Below, piece by piece: positions 8,018-14,767 of a stretch of DNA of 16,959 bases. The stretch is taken from the NCBI GenBank assembly GCA_900554345.1, contig USHH01000023.1, forward strand, positions 1-16,959, read 5' to 3'. Below the pieces are notes generated by a model. That model did no database searches, was not told the origin of the DNA, and saw only the letters and a program-made list of their open reading frames with translations. A program made the position numbers and the translations under genes. This DNA comes from an uncultured Bacteroidales bacterium (lineage in GTDB: Bacteria; Bacteroidota; Bacteroidia; Bacteroidales; Muribaculaceae). How positions within the stretch are numbered: the first letter of the stretch is position 1; each line of letters opens with the position of its first letter.

Positions 8018-9700
8018 TCAATCCCCTGTCTTTTCGTTTTTTGACACTAACCTGGAGATCCTGACATATTCCGAGGGAGTCATTCCCACATGTGATTTGA
8101 AAAGGCTTATGAAATTGCTTCTGCTTCTGAATCCGAGCTGTTCGCTGATGGCCTGGATGGTGTAGTTGCCATAACGCTCGCTGTCGGCAAGACGCCTGGC
8201 GGCCTCCCGGATTCTGAAGCCTGCCACATATGAACTGAAATTCACGCCATAGACCTCTTTGATTGTTTTCGAGACGCGACGTGGCTGGCTGTTGAGCAAC
8301 GCGGCGAGCCGCACAAGTGTGAAATCGGCGTTATGGATTTCCGCGCAGTTCCCCATCACCCTGTCGATCTCCTTAGCCAGCGCCAGCGACTCTTCGCTCG
8401 GATGCGGGCTGTTGACATCATTATCGGTCACGCCGTCTTCCGGCTCGTCGCTCCTCTGCGCGACCTCCGTCACCGTGTCACATGCCTTGATGCCATCCTG
8501 TCTTACCTTCTCCGGCTGCACCTTTCCTGAAATCTGCCGGTATAGCTGCCTGTGGGCCAGCAGAAGCTTTTTCCGGGAGCGCCATAATATCGCGAGGAAT
8601 ATGAGGAGTATTGCCGAAAACACGGAAACCATGACCAGCATGATGTTGCGGTATCGCTGTTTCTGATACATGATGTCAAGTTTCTCGGATATTCTGGTCA
8701 CCCTGTCATCCCGTTCGAGATCCTTGATACGCCTCACATTGTTGATCGGCATGAGGGAATCCTGCAGCGCGAGTTTAGCGTTGTGGTAAAAGACCGCATT
8801 ATCGGGAAGGCCCGCATTTCCGCATATCTCCTCAAGAGTGGAGTAGGCATCTATTGAGAAATCGACATTGTCGTTTGATTCTGCGGATTCATCAAGCTTT
8901 GATATGGCGGCCTTATAATCTCCCTTTTCGGCCAGTGTCAGGCCGCACAGCATTTCCCCTATGATACGGTAACGCCCGGGATTCAGGCCTTCCGACACAT
9001 AAGACGCTGAGCCGCTGAACTCACTGACGGCTTCATCATAACGGCGCTTATCCAGATAATCGATGCCGGCTATTATCTTTTCAACATATTTCTTATGGAT
9101 GGTGCTGTCGGGCAACGGAGTGCTCTTTATAATCGATTCCTCCTCCCTGATCGAATCCCGCATATCATGCATCACGCACAGGTAGCTCATGTCGATAAAG
9201 GCCGTGACCATCCTGTTGTAATTGGCGTTCTCGTGTGCGATATGGAATGATTTCCTGAATAAATCAAGTGCCTGACTGTAATCGCCGAGCCTAAGGGCTA
9301 TATACCCCGTGTTAAGGTATATATTGGGCAACGCTTCATCATAGCCTATGGCTTCCGCCAGATTGGCCGCCTGCACGATATTCTTATATGAGTCATAATA
9401 GTCATTATGGCGGTGAAAGCGCAGATACGACCGGTTGTTGAGTGCCTTGACTATAACCCGTTTGGCATCATAGTCCAGCCTGTCGTCAAACTCGGAGATC
9501 GCCCTGAGATAATACATCGACGCTGAATCATCTGCCTGCTCCTGCTGCAGCTGTCTCGCTTTAAGGTAAAGGTCTTCTATATGCTGCGCCCTGTCCTTCA
9601 TGTCAATGTTGTCATAAGAGCATGATACACACAGGTGGAGCAGCATGCAGACCGACGTGAGATACATAACGACATTCCGGAGATATCGCGTATTATTCAT
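8018..9700 (-). CDS. Membrane-spanning TPR sensor with cytoplasmic AraC-type HTH
   Basis: The 560-residue product has an N-terminal hydrophobic segment (about 9-26) ending in VSC-S, possibly a relaxed lipoprotein site at C27. Tetratricopeptide-like helical repeats span about 35-320, for example NIYLNTGYIALRLGDYSQALDLF cut into NTGYIALRLGDYSQAL (130-145) and GDYKAAISKL (260-269). One transmembrane helix (about 352-373) is followed by RSRKK, which places the C-terminus in the cytoplasm. An AraC-family DNA-binding domain fills about 440-548, with LAALLNSQPRRVSKTIKEV as first helix-turn-helix, ISEQLGFRSRSNFISLFK as second and GMTPSEYVR as the signature end. Periplasmic TPR, membrane span and AraC domain together describe a one-component membrane regulator. 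It sits directly upstream of the exported-protein genes on the same strand, so they are candidate targets. It starts 42 bases after the stop of the AAA/PD-(D/E)XK gene and may be co-transcribed with it. Confidence 0.88.
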   Translation of the reverse strand: MNNTRYLRNVVMYLTSVCMLLHLCVSCSYDNIDMKDRAQHIEDLYLKARQLQQEQADDSASMYYLRAISEFDDRLDYDAKRVIVKALNNRSYLRFHRHNDYYDSYKNIVQAANLAEAIGYDEALPNIYLNTGYIALRLGDYSQALDLFRKSFHIAHENANYNRMVTAFIDMSYLCVMHDMRDSIREEESIIKSTPLPDSTIHKKYVEKIIAGIDYLDKRRYDEAVSEFSGSASYVSEGLNPGRYRIIGEMLCGLTLAEKGDYKAAISKLDESAESNDNVDFSIDAYSTLEEICGNAGLPDNAVFYHNAKLALQDSLMPINNVRRIKDLERDDRVTRISEKLDIMYQKQRYRNIMLVMVSVFSAILLIFLAILWRSRKKLLLAHRQLYRQISGKVQPEKVRQDGIKACDTVTEVAQRSDEPEDGVTDNDVNSPHPSEESLALAKEIDRVMGNCAEIHNADFTLVRLAALLNSQPRRVSKTIKEVYGVNFSSYVAGFRIREAARRLADSERYGNYTIQAISEQLGFRSRSNFISLFKSHVGMTPSEYVRISRLVSKNEKTGD

Positions 9701-9742
9701 GACAATCCCATAGATTTATATTAAGCGGCTTTTTCAGTCGTA

Positions 9743-11341
9743 TTATTCCATATTTGCGGCATCTACCTTCCAGCCGGTGATGTTCCGCTCGGCCGATGAG
9801 AACTCCACGCCGACCTTGACGATTGTCCGGGAATCGCTGAGATACCGGTCGGCATAATGCTTCTCGTCTATCTGCGCCAGCGCCTCCTCCGGCGTATAGT
9901 CGACCTTGAATTCCATGACATAGATGTATCGGCTCGTCTCCACTGTCATATCGATTCGGCCTTGATTGGTGTGCATCTCGCAATTGACGCTCATTCCCAT
10001 CAACTTGCAAAGTATGTATATGACGTCTCTGAACCTTCCCTCATGCACCTTCAGGCCGCTCTCTCCGTAGGGGACTCCGGCCATCAGCGATTTCAGGATT
10101 GTCATGAATCTCTCCAGATCTCCCCTCTCAAGCGACTCGACACATTCTGCGACTACCCTTACACTCTCGGCGCTCTCACTTCGGTTGACGTAGAACGGGA
10201 ACAGCGCTTCAGCGAAGGCATCAGCCACTTCCTCGTTGGGGAAGCCCAGCTTATAGGCCGTTCGCCGCCCTTCCCGCCGGGCATCCTTTATAGTGAGATA
10301 TCCGCTCTGAAACAGCAGCGGGATAGGATCCTTGAATGCCGGATCAAGACCGAGCAGCTCGCTTTCCGCGCGGACCGAGCCCTCAAGTGTGGAGAGTTCC
10401 ACCTGGTGGTCGCGGAGCAGTTCGACAAGCATCGTCGGCGTACCGGTCATAAACCAGTAGTCGGCGAAGCGCTCCGACTCCATCACGTTGAGCAGGCTGA
10501 ACGGATTGTAGATTCCTTCCGTCTTTCTTTCCGAGAACCGGTAGCCGTCATATTTGCACTTCAGCATACCGCACGTCTCCGCCACCGACATGTCCTCGCT
10601 CTCGGCCAGCCGCTCTATACCGTCGCCCATATACGACATGAGCTCCGATTCCGTGATTCCGCAGATGGCGTTGTAGGCGGGCTCCAGCGTGATGTCGCGC
10701 AGGTTGTTGAGGTCGGAGAATACGCTCACTTTGCCGAATTTGGTGACACCGGTCAGGAATGCGAAGCGTATATATGGGTCGCAGCTTTTCAACACTCCGT
10801 AGAATCCCTTGAGCGTGTCCCTGAATTTCTTCTGGCGCTCGCTTCTTTCCTTACCGAGATTCTGAAGCAGAGGTTTGTCGTATTCATCTATCAGCACCAC
10901 CACCTGACGCCCGGTCTGCTTCCAGATAGACTTTATCACGGTCGCGAATCGGATACCGAGATCGGGAACCTGCGGCTCGACTCCATAAATAGTCTCCCAT
11001 TCGCGGAGATAACTGTCAATCTGGGCATAAAGAGACTCATCGTCCTGAGTGTAGTCCTGGGCATTCAGGTCCAGGTGAAGCACCGGATATTCCTGCCATT
11101 CCACATCATCATGGCCATCGATGGCGAGGCCCTTGAAAAGCTCACGCTTTCCCAGGAAGAAAGCCTCAAGAGTTGATAGAAACAGGCTTTTCCCGAAGCG
11201 TCGTGGACGGCTCAGGAAATAGTAACCGCTCTTCCTGGCAAGACGGTAGACAAATTCCGTCTTGTCGACATACAGGAAATTGTTTCGTATTATCTTCTCG
11301 AAGCTCTGTATGCCTATCGGATATTCCTTATGTTCACTCAT
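9743..11341 (-). CDS. AAA-ATPase-like / PD-(D/E)XK nuclease family protein (DUF1703 type)
   Basis: The 532-residue product starts MSEHKEYPIGIQSFE, the usual beginning of this Bacteroidetes family. The Walker A-like loop is RPRRFGKS (45-52) and Walker B is VVVLIDEYDKP (147-157). FLTGVTKFGKVSVFSDLNNL (195-214) is a family signature. The C-terminal region carries a PD-(D/E)XK-type core: GRIDM (D464), then MEFKV (E477, K479). The family is found in many copies per genome in Bacteroidales and is of unsettled function; ATP-dependent nucleic-acid processing is the common guess. A longer frame reaches an ATG at 11407, but a TATATTTG promoter element at 11370-11377 lies inside that extension, so 11341 is the better start. 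It lies upstream of the TPR/AraC gene and belongs to the lower-GC block between mdh and glyS. Confidence 0.88.
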   Translation of the reverse strand: MSEHKEYPIGIQSFEKIIRNNFLYVDKTEFVYRLARKSGYYFLSRPRRFGKSLFLSTLEAFFLGKRELFKGLAIDGHDDVEWQEYPVLHLDLNAQDYTQDDESLYAQIDSYLREWETIYGVEPQVPDLGIRFATVIKSIWKQTGRQVVVLIDEYDKPLLQNLGKERSERQKKFRDTLKGFYGVLKSCDPYIRFAFLTGVTKFGKVSVFSDLNNLRDITLEPAYNAICGITESELMSYMGDGIERLAESEDMSVAETCGMLKCKYDGYRFSERKTEGIYNPFSLLNVMESERFADYWFMTGTPTMLVELLRDHQVELSTLEGSVRAESELLGLDPAFKDPIPLLFQSGYLTIKDARREGRRTAYKLGFPNEEVADAFAEALFPFYVNRSESAESVRVVAECVESLERGDLERFMTILKSLMAGVPYGESGLKVHEGRFRDVIYILCKLMGMSVNCEMHTNQGRIDMTVETSRYIYVMEFKVDYTPEEALAQIDEKHYADRYLSDSRTIVKVGVEFSSAERNITGWKVDAANME

Positions 11342-11369
11342 GTTGATGGCCTTTTGGTTTATACTTCTG

Positions 11370-11377
11370 CAAATATA
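11370..11377 (-). promoter_or_regulatory. TAnnTTTG -7 element of the AAA/PD-(D/E)XK gene
   Basis: The minus strand reads TATATTTG from 11377 to 11370, an exact match to the Bacteroidetes -7 consensus, 28 bases upstream of the ATG at 11341. No clear TTTG is found at the -33 distance. It fixes the gene start downstream of the ATG at 11407. Confidence 0.7.
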
Positions 11378-11409
11378 ACCAAATTTTTTGAATCCCCCTC
11401 CATTCATCC

Positions 11410-11450
11410 TTCACTCTTAACTCTTAACCCTTCACTCTTGCGCAAAGCGC
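11410..11450. repeat. Dispersed 7-bp-unit repeat with GCGC palindrome, copy 2
   Basis: Four 7-bp units in a row (TTCACTC 11410-11416, TTAACTC 11417-11423, TTAACCC 11424-11430, TTCACTC 11431-11437) are followed by TT and the palindrome GCGCAAAGCGC (11440-11450). The order is the same as at 1701-1734. It sits between the divergent promoters of the AAA/PD-(D/E)XK gene and glyS. Confidence 0.75.
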
Positions 11451-11451
11451 C

Positions 11452-11482
11452 TTGGCGTTTTGAAAAATAATTTTTACCTTTG
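11452..11482 (+). promoter_or_regulatory. Bacteroidetes-type promoter of the glyS operon
   Basis: TTGG (11452-11455), a 19-base spacer and TACCTTTG (11475-11482) fit the -33/-7 consensus. Transcription would start near 11489, leaving a leader of about 78 bases before the ATG at 11567. The -33 box begins two bases after the GCGC palindrome of repeat copy 2. Confidence 0.7.
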
Positions 11483-11566
11483 CATCGTAAATTACTGTCG
11501 GTATGCCGCCCGACGCCCCGAAACAGGCGCCAACGCCCATCCGACCCTCATTTTCAGTTCTTAAAA

Positions 11567-13111
11567 ATGGCAAAACAGGAAGACGTCTTCAAGACAATAG
11601 TGGCCCATGCCAAGGAATATGGGTTTGTGTTTCAGTCGAGTGAAATCTACGATGGCCTCTCCGCGGTCTACGACTACGGACAGAACGGCGTAGAGCTAAA
11701 AAACAACATCAAGCGCTACTGGTGGGAAGCGATGACCATGCTCCACGACAACATCGTGGGCATCGACTCCGCCATCTTCATGCACCCCACCATCTGGAAA
11801 GCCTCCGGCCACGTCGACGCCTTCAACGATCCCCTCATCGACAACAAGGACTCCAAGAAGCGCTACCGTGCGGACGTCCTCATCGAGGACGAGATAGCGA
11901 AGTTTGACGACAAGATCAACAAGGAGGTGGCAAAGGCCGCCAGGCGATTCGGCGACAGCTTCGACGAGGCCATGTTCCGCCAGACCAATCCCCGGGTGCT
12001 CGAGCATCAGAAGAAGCGCGACGAGCTTCACGAGCGCTTCAGCGTGGCCATGAACGCCAACGACCTCCCCGGCCTCAAGCAGATCATCCTCGACTACGAG
12101 ATCGCCGACCCCATCTCCGGCACCCGCAACTGGACCGACGTACGCCAGTTCAACCTCATGTTCAAGACCGAGATGGGCTCCACGGCCGACGGCGCCATGG
12201 AGGTATATCTCCGCCCCGAGACAGCCCAGGGCATCTTCGTCAACTATCTCAACGTGCAGAAGACCGGCCGCATGCGCGTCCCATTCGGCATCGCCCAGAT
12301 CGGAAAGGCTTTCCGCAACGAGATCGTCGCCCGTCAGTTCATCTTCCGCATGAGGGAGTTCGAGCAGATGGAGATGCAGTTTTTCGTGCGCCCCGGCGAG
12401 GAGCTCAAGTGGTTTGACTTCTGGCGCCAGACGCGCCTGAAATGGCACAAGGCCCTCGGCCTCGGCGATGCCAAATACCGCTTCCACGACCACGAGAAGC
12501 TCGCCCACTACGCCAACGCCGCCACCGACATCGAGTTTCAGATGCCGTTCGGCTTCAAGGAGGTGGAGGGCATCCATTCCCGCACCAACTTCGACCTCTC
12601 GCAGCATGAGAAGTTCTCCGGCAAAAAGATACAGTATTTCGACCCGGAGCTCAACGAGAGCTACACCCCATATGTCATCGAGACCTCGATAGGCGTCGAC
12701 CGCATGTTCCTCAGCGTGCTCTGCTCCAGCTACGAAGACCAGCCGCTGCCCGACGGCGACCACCGCGTGGTGCTCCACATCCCCGCGCCCCTCGCTCCGG
12801 TGAAATGCGCCGTGATGCCCCTCGTCCGCAAGGACGGCCTCCCCGAGAAGGCCCTTGAGATCCAGCACCGACTCCGCTTCGACTTCAAGACCTCGATCGA
12901 CGAGAAGGACTCCATCGGCAAGCGCTACCGCCGCCAGGACGCCATCGGAACCCCCTACTGCATCACGGTCGACCATCAGACCCTTGAGGACAACACCGTC
13001 ACCCTCCGCCACCGCGACTCCATGGAGCAGGAGCGTGTCAACGTCGACGACCTCGAGCGCATCCTCGCAGAGAAGGTAAGCCTCAACAGCCTCCTCCGCA
13101 AGCTCGTCTGA
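11567..13111 (+). CDS. glyS: Glycyl-tRNA synthetase (dimeric, class II)
   Basis: This 514-residue cytosolic enzyme charges tRNA-Gly with glycine using ATP. It is the single-chain alpha-2 type usual in Bacteroidetes, not the alpha/beta bacterial type. The start MAKQEDVFKTIVAHAKEYGF and YDYGQNGVELKNNIK are typical. Class II landmarks are RPETAQG (216-222), motif 2 FRNE (249-252) with the following REFEQME (263-269), and motif 3 ETSIGVDRMFLSVL (372-385). The anticodon-binding domain starts near APVKCAVMPLV (409-420). A longer frame from a TTG at 11480 is rejected because that codon overlaps the -7 promoter element. It is followed 36 bases later by the LemA gene and then the FKBP-like gene, probably in one operon. 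Codon bias is strong, as expected for a housekeeping gene. Confidence 0.96.
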   Translation: MAKQEDVFKTIVAHAKEYGFVFQSSEIYDGLSAVYDYGQNGVELKNNIKRYWWEAMTMLHDNIVGIDSAIFMHPTIWKASGHVDAFNDPLIDNKDSKKRYRADVLIEDEIAKFDDKINKEVAKAARRFGDSFDEAMFRQTNPRVLEHQKKRDELHERFSVAMNANDLPGLKQIILDYEIADPISGTRNWTDVRQFNLMFKTEMGSTADGAMEVYLRPETAQGIFVNYLNVQKTGRMRVPFGIAQIGKAFRNEIVARQFIFRMREFEQMEMQFFVRPGEELKWFDFWRQTRLKWHKALGLGDAKYRFHDHEKLAHYANAATDIEFQMPFGFKEVEGIHSRTNFDLSQHEKFSGKKIQYFDPELNESYTPYVIETSIGVDRMFLSVLCSSYEDQPLPDGDHRVVLHIPAPLAPVKCAVMPLVRKDGLPEKALEIQHRLRFDFKTSIDEKDSIGKRYRRQDAIGTPYCITVDHQTLEDNTVTLRHRDSMEQERVNVDDLERILAEKVSLNSLLRKLV

Positions 13112-13147
13112 GGCTCCACGCTTTAATAAATCATTACAACTAAGCAT

Positions 13148-13729
13148 ATGATTAGAAAACTGTTATATATCATCGTGGCCATCGTGGCCATGTCGGGTCT
13201 GACCTCCTGCAACTACAACTCCCTTGTGGAGAAGCAGCAGACCGTCGACCAGGCCTGGGCCCAGGTCGAGAATCAGTATCAGCGCCGCGCCGACCTCATC
13301 CCCAATCTCGTGGCCACCGTGAAGGGATACGCCACCCACGAGAGCGAGACCCTCGAGAAGGTGACGCTCGCCCGCGCCAAGGCGACATCGATCACCATCG
13401 ACGCCGAAAACCTCGACGAGGAGACCCTGGCAAAATACCAGCAGGCCCAGGGCGAGCTCTCCCAGGCCCTCAAGTCGCTCCTCGCTGTCACAGAGGCCTA
13501 CCCCGACCTCAAGGCCAACGAGAACTTCATGAATCTCCAGACGCAGCTCGAAGGCACCGAAAACCGCATCTCCACCGAGCGCATGCGCTACACCGAGGCC
13601 GTCAAGGACTTCAACACCAGCATCAAGAAGTTCCCGACGGTGATCTACGCCGGCTGGTTCGGCTTCAAGGCCAAGCCCCAGTTCAAGGCCGACGCCGGTG
13701 CCGAACGCGCTCCCGAAGTCAAGTTCTGA
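13148..13729 (+). CDS. LemA family lipoprotein
   Basis: The 193-residue product has a hydrophobic N-terminus and a lipobox LTSC with the lipidated cysteine at C21. The LemA core follows: NSLVEKQQTVDQAW, VENQYQRRADLIPNLV (about 41-56) and VKGYATHESETLE, then a long helical hairpin to ENRISTERMRYTEAVKDFN and a C-terminal FP/AGWFGF segment. LemA proteins are helical bundles anchored at the membrane, of unsettled role. Many are paired with a TPM-domain (YgcG/Psb32) protein, but no such partner is present here. The gene starts 36 bases after glyS and ends 24 bases before the next lipoprotein gene. The operon context is the only hint, and it gives no specific job. Confidence 0.93.
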   Translation: MIRKLLYIIVAIVAMSGLTSCNYNSLVEKQQTVDQAWAQVENQYQRRADLIPNLVATVKGYATHESETLEKVTLARAKATSITIDAENLDEETLAKYQQAQGELSQALKSLLAVTEAYPDLKANENFMNLQTQLEGTENRISTERMRYTEAVKDFNTSIKKFPTVIYAGWFGFKAKPQFKADAGAERAPEVKF

Positions 13730-13753
13730 CCATCTTACCCTTCTGAATCTCTG

Positions 13754-14293
13754 ATGAAATATCTGAAATATATTCTTATCGGGTCGTTGATGCCCCTCCT
13801 CGCCTCCTGTCTCGGCGAAGACGAGAAGAGGGAGAACGACTATAAGGAATGGCGGGAGCAGAACACCAGCTACCTGCTCGCGCTCGAAAACGAGACCGTA
13901 GACGGCCGCAAGACCTACACCCGCTATGTGCCGCCATGGGCGCCCGGCACTTTCGTGCTCATCAAGTGGCACAACGACACCACGCTGACAAGAAAGAACC
14001 TCTCGCCGCTCGACAATTCCACCGTCCAGGTGGTCTACGAGCTTTTCGACATCGACTCCGTGTCGAAGGACAACTCCTTCAGCCGCACCGACAGCGTCTA
14101 CACCACCCGCCCCAACCAGAATGTGGTGGGCTTCTGGGCGGCCCTCACCCGGATGCACGTCGGCGACAGCGTCACGATGGCGATGCCTTACACAGCCGGC
14201 TACGGCGTGTCGTCGTATAACTCGATTCTCCCCTATTCGACGCTCATCTTCAACGTGAAGTTGAAGGCGGTCACGGCCTTCGAGCGCCCGTAA
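13754..14293 (+). CDS. FKBP-type peptidyl-prolyl isomerase-like lipoprotein
   Basis: The 179-residue product is a lipoprotein (lipobox LLASC, C19) with an acidic linker. The second half fits an FKBP fold: a strand TFVLIKWHND and VQVVYELFDID, then NVVGFWAALTRMHVGD (W128, at the place of the pocket Trp), TMAMPYTAGYG (Y150) and ILPYSTLIFNVKL (F166), which matches the final FKBP strand. FKBP proteins catalyse cis/trans proline isomerisation and help folding in the periplasm. The inserted VPPWAPG and the altered acidic residues near the pocket mean activity is not certain. It lies 24 bases after the LemA gene, likely the last gene of the glyS operon. Stop is TAA. Confidence 0.82.
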   Translation: MKYLKYILIGSLMPLLASCLGEDEKRENDYKEWREQNTSYLLALENETVDGRKTYTRYVPPWAPGTFVLIKWHNDTTLTRKNLSPLDNSTVQVVYELFDIDSVSKDNSFSRTDSVYTTRPNQNVVGFWAALTRMHVGDSVTMAMPYTAGYGVSSYNSILPYSTLIFNVKLKAVTAFERP

Positions 14294-14295
14294 AA

Positions 14296-14400
14296 GGGAG
14301 TCATGGCCGAAACCTGGCCCGTCTCCCGGTAGGCCTGTAGGCACGCTTTTCAAAGCGTCCGCCTGTCGAGACCCGGCGATTGTTCCGAGCCGCATAACCT
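14296..14400 (+). other. Structured non-coding stretch between FKBP-like gene and small lipoprotein gene
   Basis: The stretch holds an imperfect hairpin with outer GGGAG/CTCCC arms (about 14296-14328) and an inner GGCC/GGCC pair, followed by a perfect 7-bp stem ACGCTTT / AAAGCGT (14343-14349 and 14352-14358) set within GGC...GCC. No T-tract follows either stem, and no TAnnTTTG promoter was seen. It may be a transcript end, a small RNA or a dispersed intergenic element. I cannot decide from one copy. Confidence 0.4.
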
Positions 14401-14426
14401 AAGTCAGCAATTCATAAGATATAGCT

Positions 14427-14765
14427 ATGACTGTCAGAAATAAGATGATGCTTGCGGCCTGCGCCGCAAGCATCGCTGTTCTCGCCTCGGCCTGCTCCGG
14501 CACGGAGAAAGCCGAGGGCGTGGCCGCCCGGATGGAGGCCGCCCAGATGATGGGCCGCAACGACGCGAAGCGCCTTCTCACCCGCCAATGGAGCGACTCC
14601 TCGGCCCTCGACACCGAGATAGATTCCATCAAGGCCGCCCGCGACAGGTGGGTAGCCCGCAATCCGGCGACATCAGGCACCTACGATTCCACTTACCTGC
14701 ACACGGTAAAGGCGGTAGACCCGCAGCTCTACCGCCACATCAGGTCGCGCCTCGAAAGGCGCTGA
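14427..14765 (+). CDS. Small lipoprotein, unknown function
   Basis: The 112-residue product has a lipobox LASAC with the lipidated cysteine at C23, so it should be anchored in the inner or outer membrane. The mature part is charged and helical (AARMEAAQMMGRNDAKRLL, then SALDTEIDSIKAARDRW) and ends in RSRLERR. I do not recognise a family. In-frame ATGs at codons 7 and 8 (MM) are possible starts, but the first ATG leaves the best basic N-region. It converges on the TIGR02757 gene with only two bases between the two stop codons, so there is no room for a terminator between them. Confidence 0.72.
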   Translation: MTVRNKMMLAACAASIAVLASACSGTEKAEGVAARMEAAQMMGRNDAKRLLTRQWSDSSALDTEIDSIKAARDRWVARNPATSGTYDSTYLHTVKAVDPQLYRHIRSRLERR

Positions 14766-14767
14766 CC

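Noticed and set aside
9857..11176. Long plus-strand frame opposite the AAA/PD-(D/E)XK gene
   Set aside because: The minus-strand frame has Walker and PD-(D/E)XK motifs; the plus-strand translation has none.
9743..11341. Defence nuclease system
   Set aside because: The gene has ATPase and nuclease-like motifs, but no partner defence genes adjoin it and the family is a common multicopy one in Bacteroidales.
11342..11407. N-terminal extension of the AAA/PD-(D/E)XK gene from the ATG at 11407
   Set aside because: An exact -7 promoter element lies inside it, and family proteins begin near the MSEHKEYPIG position.
11480..11566. TTG start extending glyS by 29 residues
   Set aside because: The TTG lies within the -7 promoter element, and family proteins begin near MAKQEDVF.
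11483..11566. T-box riboswitch in the glyS leader
   Set aside because: The leader is only about 80 bases and lacks the T-box sequence and a terminator/antiterminator pair.
11696..13147. Long open frame on the minus strand opposite glyS
   Set aside because: It is a shadow of a high-GC, C-ending gene; its translation is Val/Glu/Leu/Gly-rich without motifs, and glyS is certain.
13163..14395. Long minus-strand frame opposite the LemA and FKBP-like genes
   Set aside because: It runs across two recognised genes and a gap, and has the same shadow composition.
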